Shown piece after piece: positions 1 through 8,836 of a stretch of DNA of 64,000 bases (position 1 is the stretch's first letter; each line of letters opens with the position of its first letter). This stretch comes from CAMBRQ01 sp945870325. GTDB lineage: Bacteria > Bacillota > Clostridia > Lachnospirales > Lachnospiraceae. Position numbers and translations under genes: made by a program. The notes beneath the pieces are model-generated. The model did not search any database, had not been told where the DNA came from, and was given only the letters and a program-made list of their open reading frames with translations. Location of the stretch: the NCBI RefSeq assembly GCF_050313795.1, contig NZ_JBNPMC010000009.1, positions 1-64,000 of the forward strand, written 5' to 3'.

Positions 1-10
1 TATCCTCTTA

Positions 11-646
11 TTAGCCTAAACCGCCGTTTTTCTCCTGCACTTTGCCGAACCAATTCTTGATTGCCTCTGCTGCCTTTGTATCTTCTGTTACAAGGTTTGA
101 TTCATCAACAGAAATCTCATATGCATTGTCAAGACTTCTCTCATAGAATGAACCCTTGACGCTCTTTGTTGTCGGAGACAATTTTCCCTCTTTTGTGCTT
201 GCCTCCTCGCTGATTCCCTCTGCAAACTTTCCGGCGTACAACCATTTGAAATCATACTTTCCGTTGAGTTTTCTTTCTCTCCATCCTACAGCGACCTCCG
301 GTGCTTTGTCATCTGCCGTCTTTACAAGGAAACCATTTTCGTACAACTGACCGAAAAGAATCTGTCTGTCCTGTGGTGCAAGGGCGTTGACCTCAAGTTC
401 GATTTCAGTTCCCTCATATGAATTGATGACCTCCTCTGTTCCGTCGTCAGAGTAGATTTTCTCCGAACTCCATTTTTCATCGATTTTCGCCTTGATTGCT
501 CTTGCCAGTTTTACGGGTGTACCTGCTACATACCCCGTTGCATCATTCTGTGTGAGTTTTGCGATGTAAAAATCTCTACAACCGCATGTTCTACTTCTGA
601 CAATCTTCTGTTCTGTCTCGCTAACCTGTGTTACTGTTTCGCTCAT
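11..646 (-). CDS. Phage major tail protein (tail tube)
   Basis: The 211-residue protein looks like the phi13-type major tail protein of siphoviruses, which polymerises into the tail tube. Seen: it is the last gene of a late operon, directly after four head-tail joining genes, which is where the tube gene normally sits. The C-terminal third is Ser/Thr/Glu-rich. The start has a clear GGAGGAATAGAC Shine-Dalgarno. The upstream gene ends 2 bases before. The rest of the tail module (assembly chaperones, tape measure) would lie beyond the left edge. Assignment rests on position and overall sequence character. Confidence 0.8.
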   Translation of the reverse strand: MSETVTQVSETEQKIVRSRTCGCRDFYIAKLTQNDATGYVAGTPVKLARAIKAKIDEKWSSEKIYSDDGTEEVINSYEGTEIELEVNALAPQDRQILFGQLYENGFLVKTADDKAPEVAVGWRERKLNGKYDFKWLYAGKFAEGISEEASTKEGKLSPTTKSVKGSFYERSLDNAYEISVDESNLVTEDTKAAEAIKNWFGKVQEKNGGLG

Positions 647-648
647 GT

Positions 649-1011
649 CTATTCCTCCATTTCATAAAACTTTGAAAATCTTTGTGCTTTCATATAGATT
701 CCGTCCTCCGGCTTGGAATCGTCTCCGTTCCTGCCCTCAAACGAAAAATCATTTTCTTTCATGATTGACTTGATTTCCCTTGCCAGTTCAACCTCGTCAC
801 TTTCTGAAAATATAGTGACCTGCACTGACAGCGTCACTCCCTCTGCATCGTCGTCCGAAAAATTCTCGTCATTTTCTCCCAAATCCCACAATGTCACATG
901 TCTGTCATGGATGTCTTTGTCATACCATCCTTGCATCACAGTGATCCCTCTGTCTGATATAGGTTTCAATGCGTCGGATGCATCTTTGATGATGTCCGGA
1001 CTGCTGCTCAT
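649..1011 (-). CDS. Phage tail-completion/terminator-like protein
   Basis: A 120-residue acidic protein between the gp10-like protein and the major tail protein, the slot of the tail terminator or tail completion protein that caps the tube and joins it to the head. The sequence suggests an alpha/beta fold with a central stretch (about residues 60-90) of alternating hydrophobic residues. Shine-Dalgarno GAGGTGAGAGC precedes the ATG. No catalytic motif is visible; function is inferred from synteny. Confidence 0.6.
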   Translation of the reverse strand: MSSSPDIIKDASDALKPISDRGITVMQGWYDKDIHDRHVTLWDLGENDENFSDDDAEGVTLSVQVTIFSESDEVELAREIKSIMKENDFSFEGRNGDDSKPEDGIYMKAQRFSKFYEMEE

Positions 1012-1020
1012 GCTCTCACC

Positions 1021-1470
1021 TCATTTCAATGTGTTGTCTAAATAGGATTGATATTCCTGTTCTGCGATTTTTTGCAGTTCCGCATCTGCCTCACGCCCTG
1101 TTGCGTAAATAAATTCTTGAGGCGGTTGATAGATAGTTCCCCAGTTTATGAATTTCACATAAAAGTGTTCGCTATTGTCCGACTTTTCCCATCCGACATC
1201 TGCTGTCGCTCCTGTGTCTTTCATCTTGACTGCTCCTATTGGTATGCTGTCTGCTGCGTGTGATGTCACGGATGACTTTGAACCGAAACCTCTACCGGAC
1301 AATTTGATGTCCGCTGATTTTGGAATCTTTCCGGACATGATGTTTTTCACGACTGGTTCACTTTGTTTGACAATCTTTTGATTGACCTCTTTTATATCCT
1401 CGTCGCTTGCTGCGTCCTCGAACGCTTTCATAAGTTCTTTCAATCCTTGAAAATCCATCTCAATTTTCAT
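1021..1470 (-). CDS. HK97 gp10-like head-tail/tail completion protein
   Basis: A 149-residue protein starting MKIEMDFQGLKEL, typical of the HK97 gp10 family, which takes part in connecting the filled head to the tail. The N-terminal helix (Leu/Glu/Asp-rich) and the closing aromatic and basic residues fit the family. A GGAGGTGATGC Shine-Dalgarno lies just before the ATG. It sits between the head-closure gene and the tail-terminator-like gene, as expected. Confidence 0.75.
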   Translation of the reverse strand: MKIEMDFQGLKELMKAFEDAASDEDIKEVNQKIVKQSEPVVKNIMSGKIPKSADIKLSGRGFGSKSSVTSHAADSIPIGAVKMKDTGATADVGWEKSDNSEHFYVKFINWGTIYQPPQEFIYATGREADAELQKIAEQEYQSYLDNTLK

Positions 1471-1499
1471 TGCATCACCTCCGGTGTCAGATTATGACA

Positions 1500-1817
1500 C
1501 TACGCTCCCGCTCTGCATTTCAACTGATATTTTCTGTCATCGACAAACATCGGACACGCATCATATATCTTGAACTCAACGCCTTTATATACTGCATAGA
1601 ACTCTTTCAGATTCAATCTGATTTCCTCCATCTTGTCGCAGGCTCTCGTTTCAAACACAATCGTGTTCTCAAGACCTATCTGCAACGCATTGTATTTCTC
1701 GTTTGTTCCCAAACTCTTGACATCGCACCAACATGAGAAAAATTCCTGTTCCTCCTGCTGTCGTCTGCCGTCAACGACGCTTGCTGTCTTGCGAATTATC
1801 TTGATTCTGCCTGTCAT
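1500..1817 (-). CDS. Phage head-tail adaptor (head closure) protein
   Basis: A 105-residue protein resembling the small SPP1 gp16 / head-tail joining family that closes the connector below the portal. It begins MTGRIKIIRK and carries a WCDVKSL segment near residue 31, similar to the W-x-[ED]-V pattern common in this family. Its ATG overlaps the upstream connector stop by 4 bases, indicating translational coupling, and GGAGGTGCAGCAG provides the ribosome site. Confidence 0.7.
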   Translation of the reverse strand: MTGRIKIIRKTASVVDGRRQQEEQEFFSCWCDVKSLGTNEKYNALQIGLENTIVFETRACDKMEEIRLNLKEFYAVYKGVEFKIYDACPMFVDDRKYQLKCRAGA

Positions 1818-2122
1818 TCTGCTGCACCTCCGTATATTTCTTTCAATAGCATGGAGGAAACGGCAGCAGAGAGCGTTTTTGTGTCGCTCCGGTACTTGTC
1901 ACGGTTGTCGTACAGTTCTTTCACGGACATGAATGCAAGCAGTTTTTGACGGCTTGTGAGGTTGTTCCGGTCGAAATTCGGAATCAGTTCCGTCATTTCA
2001 TCCAGTGTCGTGTCAAGCATCAATTCAAGGATTTCGATGTCGTCATCATAGTCGATGTGACAATATGTCTTGCATGTAGCAATCAGACCGCCTCTGTACT
2101 TCTCTTTTTCTTCATCCGTCAT
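1814..2122 (-). CDS. gp6-like head-tail connector protein
   Basis: About 102 residues, starting MTDEEKEKYRGG. It matches the helical gp6-like DNA-packaging/connector family that forms a ring under the portal. The start at 2122 is chosen because GCAGGTGAGAAC lies just upstream; an ATG six codons earlier has no comparable site. It follows the capsid gene after a 51-base gap and precedes the adaptor with a 4-base overlap. Confidence 0.7.
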   Translation of the reverse strand: MTDEEKEKYRGGLIATCKTYCHIDYDDDIEILELMLDTTLDEMTELIPNFDRNNLTSRQKLLAFMSVKELYDNRDKYRSDTKTLSAAVSSMLLKEIYGGAAE

Positions 2123-2173
2123 GTTCTCACCTGCTTTCAATTAGCAGGACGGATTCACCGCCCTGCTGCCATA

Positions 2174-3406
2174 TTACCCGTTGATAACTTCTGTAATCTG
2201 ACCCTTGATGACTGCTGCCTTGTCAACAGGCTGCACATCGAAACGGTCACGAACCTTGAGACCTGTCAAGTCCTTATCCCATAAACCTGTTCCCTTGTCA
2301 TTGAGGTCGATTGTGAGGACATTTCTGTCAAAGAGTGTGATTGCCTCTTTTAAGTCGCCACAATATACAGGATGCTTGTACCCGTCGATTGTGTGACCGT
2401 CGCTGTTCATAATCTTCTCGGATGCAAGAGTTTTCTTTGATAACTTGATGATAGGATATTCACCAAAAAGCAGTTTTCCCTTTGTCTGCTGTGTCGGGTC
2501 TTTCTGCAAAATATAGTTGCCGTCCTTATCCTTTAACTTGTCGAGATAGTTGAAACCGCTCTGATTAGTGATGACAACCGCTCCCGCTGCGATTGCAGGG
2601 TCTAAATCCTCATTGAATACATCCTTGAGGCTGTCGAGATTCTCGATTGTTACCTCTTTTCCCTTTGTCATCGCATCAAGTGTCTTGAGAATCATTGCGT
2701 TACGGGTTGCCTTTGTCTTTTTAGCAATCCACTTGTTGATGTACGCCATGATATTGGCTGCTGTGTCCTCAAGCAGTTCGGCGGTCATCTTGAGGATTCC
2801 ACCCTTTTTCTTGATTTTGTACTCAACCTGTACAAATGTCGGCTCGTCCATCTCCGGAAAATCCGCAGCCTCCTCCACGTTGTCGAACGGTGTAGAATCT
2901 GCATCAACCTCAATGTTTCGTGTTCCTGTCTTGGTTGTTACTCCCTCAACATTGACATACTGCTCAAGGTTGTCGGCTGAACGACGCAGTTCAATGATGT
3001 CCGTTCTGATGTCCTCCGGAATTGTAACTCCGATTCCGACCTCTCCCTCTCCTTTGTCAGATGTGTCGGATGTGATTGCAGCGTTATACACTGCAATGTC
3101 TGCCTCGTCTGCCTTTTTGTGCAGGAATCCGGCTTTGACAATGTTGACGAATGATTTCACGATGTTCTTTTTGTCCGGTTTTACATCACCACCGACCCGC
3201 TTTGCAGTTCCGTTGTTGAATTTGTCCTCGATGTTGTCCTGTTCATCCTCGTCCAAATCATAGAGGAGGTCAAATCTGTTCTGTAACTCCTTGAGTTCCT
3301 CCTTTGCTGCCTTTGCCTTGTCGAGTTTTCCATCGTTCACAAGGCTCTTGACCTCGTTTTTCTTGTCGTTAATCTGCTTTAGTAACTTCTGTAATTCCTT
3401 ATTCAT
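2174..3406 (-). CDS. Phage major capsid protein, HK97 family
   Basis: A 410-residue HK97-fold shell protein. Residues 1-60 form a charged, heptad-rich helix like the scaffolding delta domain that is cleaved by the prohead protease. The body begins around residue 90 (KNIVKSFVNIV). The start at 3406 is set by GGAGGAAAG seven bases upstream; the reading frame is open ten codons further but without a ribosome site. It lies directly after the ClpP-like protease, the usual order in HK97-type phages. Confidence 0.88.
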   Translation of the reverse strand: MNKELQKLLKQINDKKNEVKSLVNDGKLDKAKAAKEELKELQNRFDLLYDLDEDEQDNIEDKFNNGTAKRVGGDVKPDKKNIVKSFVNIVKAGFLHKKADEADIAVYNAAITSDTSDKGEGEVGIGVTIPEDIRTDIIELRRSADNLEQYVNVEGVTTKTGTRNIEVDADSTPFDNVEEAADFPEMDEPTFVQVEYKIKKKGGILKMTAELLEDTAANIMAYINKWIAKKTKATRNAMILKTLDAMTKGKEVTIENLDSLKDVFNEDLDPAIAAGAVVITNQSGFNYLDKLKDKDGNYILQKDPTQQTKGKLLFGEYPIIKLSKKTLASEKIMNSDGHTIDGYKHPVYCGDLKEAITLFDRNVLTIDLNDKGTGLWDKDLTGLKVRDRFDVQPVDKAAVIKGQITEVING

Positions 3407-3425
3407 GCTTTCTTTCCTCCATTTC

Positions 3426-4253
3426 TTACATACCATAAAGGTATAAATCTTTTAGAATCTCCTGCTTTTCTGCCTCGATTCTCTGTTTTTCTGCCTCTGC
3501 TGCTGCGTTGCTCCGATTCTCAAGTTCTGCAATCACCGCATCGACGATGTTCTTTGTGTCGATTCCTTTGAGTGTCTCCGGAATATTGTTGTATTTCTCG
3601 AAAAAGTCGGATGCACATGCTGCAACTGCTGCCTTTTCCTCGATTTCAACATCGAAATACTGCTGCATCCTCTTACTGTCGAACCATGTCTCATTGCTCA
3701 TGAGAGATTGAATTTTGTCTCTTGTGACACCCTCCTGCACATGTTCCATGTAGACATCAAGAATTGAATCCTCGCAAAGATTCAACTGCTTTATAACCGC
3801 CTTGAAATCGTCTGCGTTTCCGTATGCCATGCATAACGGTTTGTGAATCATTGCTTGAGCACCTGTTGCAAAATGCAGTTCATCACATGCAAACATGATG
3901 ACTGATGCGATAGATGCTGCCATACCGTCGACATATCCGACTTTGTGTCCGTCGTATCGCTTTAACTGGTTGTATATTGCCAGTCCTGCAAATACGTCTC
4001 CACCTCCGGAATTGAAATAGATGTCAATGTCCTCATATCCATCTAACTGGTTTAGGAAATCTGCGATGTCCTGCGGACATCTGTCCTCCTCGTACCACAT
4101 AGATTCCCATGTCGCTGATACAATGTCACCGTAGAAATACAAGGAACATCTGCTCTGCTCCTCGTCCTGTTCTAAATCCAAATAGCCGACATTTTCAACT
4201 TTCCCGCTGCGTTTATTTTTCTTTGTAAAATCAAAACGTCTCTTTTTTGGCAT
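3426..4253 (-). CDS. Prohead protease, ClpP-like
   Basis: A 275-residue ClpP-fold protease used to mature phage heads. Visible signatures are FNSGGGDVFAGLAIY (about 80-94), the nucleophile region GMAASIAS with Ser114, and the catalytic His137 in MIHKPL. The C-terminal 40 residues are a Glu/Lys/Gln-rich helix. It lies between portal and capsid genes with 2 bases to the portal stop and is preceded by GGAGGTGAATAATA. It should remove the capsid N-terminal delta domain; that step is inferred. Confidence 0.88.
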   Translation of the reverse strand: MPKKRRFDFTKKNKRSGKVENVGYLDLEQDEEQSRCSLYFYGDIVSATWESMWYEEDRCPQDIADFLNQLDGYEDIDIYFNSGGGDVFAGLAIYNQLKRYDGHKVGYVDGMAASIASVIMFACDELHFATGAQAMIHKPLCMAYGNADDFKAVIKQLNLCEDSILDVYMEHVQEGVTRDKIQSLMSNETWFDSKRMQQYFDVEIEEKAAVAACASDFFEKYNNIPETLKGIDTKNIVDAVIAELENRSNAAAEAEKQRIEAEKQEILKDLYLYGM

Positions 4254-4255
4254 TA

Positions 4256-5662
4256 TTATTCACCTCCCTCCTGTTCATCCTCGTCCTCTGCCTCGTCGGT
4301 TTCGTCCGGTTCTGTTGCTGTGTCCGGCTGCTCTGTGTCCGGCTCTGTTTCTTCCTCCGGCTGTTCCGGTTCATCGGCGTTCTCCTGTTCGGATCCGCCT
4401 TTCAAATATGCTGCACCCGCCATCGTCAACGGTACGATGCTACCGTTCGCAAGTAGGACATCGCCTCCCTCCGCATCTTCCATGTCGAGTTTACGTCTTG
4501 CCTCATTCGGTTTGATAATCATTCCACCTACACCGTTTCTCAAATATTCCATCTGTGTTTTTGAATCAGTTCGGAATAATACTTTTTCGTTGAATTTGTA
4601 ATAATATCCGTCGTCTGCATCTTCATCCGGCAGCATTTTGAAATTGATTTCCTCCTCATACTGCTTGATGATGAACAGTTCTGTGTCAACGTAGAACGAT
4701 AACTGCTGCATTTCGCTGTTACTATATGACGACTTTGAATAGTCGTTGATTTGATTCGGTTTCACTCCGAACGCTCCGGCGATTTGCAGGGCATTATATT
4801 TTTTCAGTTCAAAGAACTGTGAATCAGTCAGTTTGATGTCAAGGGGCGTGAGTTTCATTCCTAACGGAACAGGCAGAATTTTTCCTGTATTCTTTGCCCC
4901 GCTGCCGAACTCCTCAAACGATTTGACAAGTGCCTCTTTTGCCTTTTCGTTCAACTCTCCCGTGTATTCGAGTGTTGCTTTTGCTGTCAGACCGCTCTCA
5001 TACAAGTTATTCATGAACGCCTGTGATTCGGATGCACCTGCAACCGTGTCTCTCAAAATCTGCTGCACTGGTAGTCCTGTGATTCCATCGAAACTGAATG
5101 ATGTTTTGAAATGCATCACCTCGTCCGTACTGAACACATATTGACGACCGGATGTCGGGTCTGTGTAGACGTACCACAAACGCCCCACTCCTGCGAATAT
5201 CCCTGCATCGTCAACGACTATCTGCACACAATTTGACTGCATGACCCACAAATCAACGATTTTGATTTCACCGCCGAATTTTTTTCGGTCAAACTTTTTT
5301 CTCATATACACATAGGCGTTCCCGTAATGGTTTCGGTTGATTTCAACCGTGTTCCAAAATGTTGTTGGTGTCATAAACGGATTCGGTCTCTTTGATAACA
5401 GTTTCGATGTGTCCGTCGCCTCTGCCTCGATGATGCCCTTGTCCGTTTTCTGATAATATTTGATAGGCATTTTCGCAAGGGTCTCCGACAGCATCTTGAG
5501 ACAAGTGAAATATGTGACCTCTGATGTCGGTTTCCCTTTTCTTTTCAATCCTATTCGCTCAAGGAGCGACGGTGAGTTCAATGTCATTTTCCCTCCGTCG
5601 TTCTGTGGTTCGCCTCTCCACCAATTTGAAATTTTTACTCCCAATCTCTGAAACGGATTCAT
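4256..5662 (-). CDS. Phage portal protein, HK97 family
   Basis: A 468-residue portal subunit; the dodecameric ring is the DNA entry channel and docks the terminase. The N-terminus (FQRLGVKISNWWRG) and the sequence GAFGVKPNQIND around residue 295 are typical. The last 60 residues are a low-complexity Glu/Asp/Pro/Thr tail, so the C-terminus is very acidic. Its ATG follows the terminase stop with no gap; GAAAGGCGGTGAGAAATAA supplies the ribosome site. Confidence 0.88.
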   Translation of the reverse strand: MNPFQRLGVKISNWWRGEPQNDGGKMTLNSPSLLERIGLKRKGKPTSEVTYFTCLKMLSETLAKMPIKYYQKTDKGIIEAEATDTSKLLSKRPNPFMTPTTFWNTVEINRNHYGNAYVYMRKKFDRKKFGGEIKIVDLWVMQSNCVQIVVDDAGIFAGVGRLWYVYTDPTSGRQYVFSTDEVMHFKTSFSFDGITGLPVQQILRDTVAGASESQAFMNNLYESGLTAKATLEYTGELNEKAKEALVKSFEEFGSGAKNTGKILPVPLGMKLTPLDIKLTDSQFFELKKYNALQIAGAFGVKPNQINDYSKSSYSNSEMQQLSFYVDTELFIIKQYEEEINFKMLPDEDADDGYYYKFNEKVLFRTDSKTQMEYLRNGVGGMIIKPNEARRKLDMEDAEGGDVLLANGSIVPLTMAGAAYLKGGSEQENADEPEQPEEETEPDTEQPDTATEPDETDEAEDEDEQEGGE

Positions 5663-7462
5663 TTATTTCTCACCGCCTTTCTTCATGTATTTTTCATATT
5701 GCTCAAGCCATTCATTGACAGTTTCGTTCACATCCTGACGGTATTCCTCTTTCATTGCGTGTTTCCATGCGTCGATGATAGCGTCAATCGGGTCGATTCG
5801 TTCTGTCGTGATGTCTTTGTCAATCTTTATTTCACCGTAATTGTTTGAAATGGTCTTTGCATTCGCAATCGACCAAACAAGCAGGCTGTCAACCGGAACA
5901 ACTATCTTGTTGCCCTCTTTTCCGACTTCCATTCCCTCAATCTCCACATTGCCCGCAAGAATCTCAAGTCTGAAATCAACTGTCGCATCGTTCAATTCTT
6001 TTGCTGTCTGTGTGACAGAGATTGAATCGAATCCCATCGCCTCAAGGTCTGACAGGAACGCCGATGCGTTGTGCGGGTCGTAACAAATCAACTGCGGTTT
6101 GAGGTTGTATTCCCTCACTAAATCCTCAAGGTATCTGATGATGTATTTGTAATCTGTCTTGATTCCTCCCAGTGTTTCCGTTACCGTCACAAGACCTTTT
6201 TCAATCCATACGTCGTATGGTACTTTGTCAGTCTTGATGTGTTCATCCACCCTTGAGGACGGGATGAACGAATGTGTGTGAATAAAATATTTTTTCGTGT
6301 CCTCCACCATGAACGGAATCACGATTGCGATTGATGTCAAGTCTCCTCCGGATGACAAGTCAACGCCGACATAGCACTTTGACCCTCTGAAATCCTTGAG
6401 TGATTTCAAAACTGCACATGCTTTCCATGATGCAATGTCCTTGATGTACAATGAATTTGACCACTGCATCCACATGTTGAGCTGCTTGACAAGAAAATCT
6501 CTCAAGTCCTCACCGCCCATGTCCCGGGCAGTGTGTGCAATCGGTATCAGATTTTCAAGTGCATCCCTGTCAAATTCAAGAATCGGGTTTGCTTTTATCC
6601 AATTCTCCGGCGTGTATCTGTCATCGTGTTCGTCCATCTGTGCGATATACACAAATTGACTGTCGTTCTCGAAAACGCCCTTGAGTAGATTGCAGCAATA
6701 CTCATATAACTTGTAACACGGCGACTTGAGGTCGAATCCCGCTGTCGTGATGACCGATATCAACGCCGACTTGAGTTTCTTGATACCACCCTCAAGCAAC
6801 TTGTACATCTGATTTGTTTTGTGTGCGTGATACTCGTCGACAATTCCCAAATATGCACGATGTCCGTCGAGTGACTTTGTATCACCGGACAACGCTTTGA
6901 TTTCTGAATGTGTCAACAGACAATCAATCGTGTGGTTGTGGTCATGTACCTTGAACCATTCTGACAAATCCTCGTCAGAGTTGATGAATTTTGCAACCTC
7001 GTCAAAAACAATGTTCGCTTGGTCTTGCTTTGTAGCCGTACAAAAGATTTTTCCGTACTTGTACCCGTCAAAATTGCCATAATAACACGCAAGAATACCA
7101 TTGATGAACGATTTTCCGTTCTGTCTACCTAATTGCACATAGGATGTTCTAAAACGTCTATATGACTTTTCCTTTGTTCTCCATCCATTGAGTGACCCTA
7201 AAATAAAACACTGGAACGGATATGCCGTCACATGCTCATTTTCCTCACCCTCTGCAATGGTCAACTCCTCTGCAAAATTGATTATTTCCTCCGACTTTTC
7301 AACGTCGAAATAGTATTTGTACGGTGCTGCTTTTGATTTTTCAATGTCGTCAAGATGTCTCTGACACGCAAGACGGACATATTCTCCGGCTGTTATCTTG
7401 CCCGATACGACATCAAGGGCGTATTGTGTGCAGCGGTCTTGTGTTTCTCCTGCTTTCGCCAT
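5663..7462 (-). CDS. Terminase large subunit (DNA-packaging motor)
   Basis: A 599-residue terminase large subunit that cuts concatemers and pumps DNA into the prohead. Walker A is the variant LGRQNGKS (111-118), Walker B is LGIVDE (205-210). The RNase-H-like nuclease domain starts near GVDLSSGGD with Asp368 as first acidic ligand. It starts three bases after terS stops, with only a weak ribosome site, so coupling is likely. The order HNH-terS-terL-portal suggests an HNH-assisted cos-type phage. Confidence 0.92.
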   Translation of the reverse strand: MAKAGETQDRCTQYALDVVSGKITAGEYVRLACQRHLDDIEKSKAAPYKYYFDVEKSEEIINFAEELTIAEGEENEHVTAYPFQCFILGSLNGWRTKEKSYRRFRTSYVQLGRQNGKSFINGILACYYGNFDGYKYGKIFCTATKQDQANIVFDEVAKFINSDEDLSEWFKVHDHNHTIDCLLTHSEIKALSGDTKSLDGHRAYLGIVDEYHAHKTNQMYKLLEGGIKKLKSALISVITTAGFDLKSPCYKLYEYCCNLLKGVFENDSQFVYIAQMDEHDDRYTPENWIKANPILEFDRDALENLIPIAHTARDMGGEDLRDFLVKQLNMWMQWSNSLYIKDIASWKACAVLKSLKDFRGSKCYVGVDLSSGGDLTSIAIVIPFMVEDTKKYFIHTHSFIPSSRVDEHIKTDKVPYDVWIEKGLVTVTETLGGIKTDYKYIIRYLEDLVREYNLKPQLICYDPHNASAFLSDLEAMGFDSISVTQTAKELNDATVDFRLEILAGNVEIEGMEVGKEGNKIVVPVDSLLVWSIANAKTISNNYGEIKIDKDITTERIDPIDAIIDAWKHAMKEEYRQDVNETVNEWLEQYEKYMKKGGEK

Positions 7463-7465
7463 GCC

Positions 7466-8005
7466 TTAATTTGCATATTTCGCAAATTTATTCTCCGGCT
7501 TTTGCTGCTGTGGTTTCGGTACAACCAAACGGCATCTTGAGGAGACTGTTAGTCCGAAATCTGATGCTCCCTGTCTACACTGTTTCATGCAGCGGTCTTG
7601 AATAATCATGAGGCGTTCTCTTTCACCGGACACGACCTGTCTTGTACCGACCTGCACACGTTCCTTTTCTCCTGTGTCCGGATTTTCTCTCGTCTCATAT
7701 ATTGGAACATCCTCCATCAATGGAGTGTTTCTGATTTGCTCTGTGATTTCGATGTATTGTGTCTGTGCTATGAGTAACCTTGCCAGTGCATCGCAATCAA
7801 GATTTGAAATCAGTTTGATTTCGAGTAATTCTTTCGCAATCTTCCGGAACTGTTTCTTTTGTTCCGGTGTTAAATATGACGGAGGTCTCACTTTGTCACA
7901 CGGTGCTACGACCTCGGCGTTTTTTCGTGCCTCAATTTCTGCTTTTGTGAGGTGTTTTCGCCCGTTCATAACAACCAAATCTGTGGGTTGTCTTTGTCCT
8001 GCCAT
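7466..8005 (-). CDS. Terminase small subunit, P27 family
   Basis: A 179-residue terminase small subunit that recognises packaging sites and recruits the large subunit. Family-like features are the N-terminal QRQPTDLVVMNGRKHLTKAEIEAR segment, the PPSYL-TPEQKKQF helix, and a long central helix with the LDCDALARLL motif. A strong AAAGGAGG lies 11 bases upstream. The C-terminal tail is Gln/Lys-rich. Confidence 0.85.
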   Translation of the reverse strand: MAGQRQPTDLVVMNGRKHLTKAEIEARKNAEVVAPCDKVRPPSYLTPEQKKQFRKIAKELLEIKLISNLDCDALARLLIAQTQYIEITEQIRNTPLMEDVPIYETRENPDTGEKERVQVGTRQVVSGERERLMIIQDRCMKQCRQGASDFGLTVSSRCRLVVPKPQQQKPENKFAKYAN

Positions 8006-8082
8006 GATGCAACAAACCTCCTTTCCGTCAGCATTTCAGTATTTTTGTGTCACATTCTGACACCTCTTTCGGATGTACCCAT

Positions 8083-8592
8083 CTACTGAAATTCTCGTGG
8101 GGAGTTTTCTCCAAAGAAAAGAGGGGGTGCGACTAAAAACGAATCGCACAAAACTTTTTTATATCCCCCTGCCTCTCGAAAGTGGTACTCAATCAGTGAC
8201 CTCAACTGTTTTTGTGTTGCTCTCATACTTGCTTTGCTCTGCTTGTATAAAGCAGTGATTGTGTTGTGTGTCTTATGGTTGAGAGGTATGAGGTTGAGCG
8301 GATTCAAACGCTGTTCCCAGTCGTCCTCAAGTTCAACGATATGGTGAACCGGATTGCATGTGAGCAACTCATGCTCGACATATAATGCGTATATATCTAC
8401 GTTGTCATAGACCTCAATGATACGCTCTCGCATCGCCCGCCATTCCTTTGATACATAGAACTCTGCTGCTCTCTCGTCTCGCCGTGTGTTGTTATATATC
8501 ATGTGTCTCGACTGCTGCCGTTGTTCACATTCCTCGCACATCTTCATTGACTGCGGAATCAACTTCCCACACCTGCATGATTTCAATAGCAT
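8083..8592 (-). CDS. HNH endonuclease
   Basis: A 169-residue HNH nuclease placed just before terS, the position of packaging-associated HNH proteins that help terminase cut cos sites. The N-terminus has zinc-type cysteines (CRCGKLI...CEEC, residues 6-22). The nuclease core is NPVHHIVELEDDW followed by LNPLNLIPLNHKTHN, giving the His-His/Asn/His set. The C-terminus is an atypical Pro/Phe-rich tail. Shine-Dalgarno GAGAGGAGAACACAG fixes the start. It is the first gene of the late operon. Confidence 0.85.
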   Translation of the reverse strand: MLLKSCRCGKLIPQSMKMCEECEQRQQSRHMIYNNTRRDERAAEFYVSKEWRAMRERIIEVYDNVDIYALYVEHELLTCNPVHHIVELEDDWEQRLNPLNLIPLNHKTHNTITALYKQSKASMRATQKQLRSLIEYHFREAGGYKKVLCDSFLVAPPLFFGENSPREFQ

Positions 8593-8700
8593 CTGTGTTC
8601 TCCTCTCTTGCTGTGTTCTCCTGCTGTGTTATCCACAAGAGGCGGGCAGTAATGCACATTGCTGTGTATATCCCACCCGCATATAACAGGAGGGCAAACA

Positions 8701-8735
8701 GGCAAGAAAAAAGCGACTGCATATCTGCAATCGCT
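8701..8735 (-). terminator. Rho-independent terminator ahead of the phage late operon
   Basis: On the minus strand the arms AGCGATTGCA and TGCAGTCGCT (10 pairs, one G-T) flank a 4-base loop and are followed by TTTTTT. It lies between the regulator gene and the HNH gene, so it would stop leftward RNA before the late genes unless antiterminated or bypassed. Confidence 0.8.
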
Positions 8736-8757
8736 CGTCTCAACTGTTCACGCTAAC

Positions 8758-8766
8758 ATATTATCA
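8758..8766 (-). promoter_or_regulatory. Candidate phage late promoter (extended -10)
   Basis: On the minus strand TG-A-TAATAT (8766-8758) is an extended -10 with no good -35 at the proper distance, the pattern of an activator-dependent promoter. The predicted start near 8751 is about 15 bases before the terminator hairpin. The iteron block lies just upstream of the -10. Confidence 0.5.
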
Positions 8767-8784
8767 CGTTTATTTTGTCTTTTG

Positions 8785-8836
8785 TTCACCCACTTTTTAC
8801 CCCCATTTTCACCCTCATTTCACCCTGTTTTCACTC
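8785..8836 (-). repeat. Five 11-bp-phased iterons (GGGTGAA type)
   Basis: On the plus strand TTCACCC-like units begin at 8785, 8797, 8808, 8819 and 8830, spaced 12, 11, 11 and 11 bases. Units are TTCACCC (three), TTACCCC and TTCACTC. The two rightmost units overlap the final codons of the regulator gene. One-helical-turn phasing suggests cooperative protein binding, probably by the phage late regulator; an origin iteron is an alternative. Confidence 0.65.

Noticed and set aside
2568..3263. A 231-codon plus-strand frame opposite the capsid gene
   Set aside because: Ser-rich shadow of the capsid frame with no ribosome site.
8525..8743. A 72-codon leftward frame with a hydrophobic stretch just before the HNH gene
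   Set aside because: Its start lies inside the terminator hairpin at 8701-8735, it has no ribosome site, and it overlaps the HNH gene by 68 bases.
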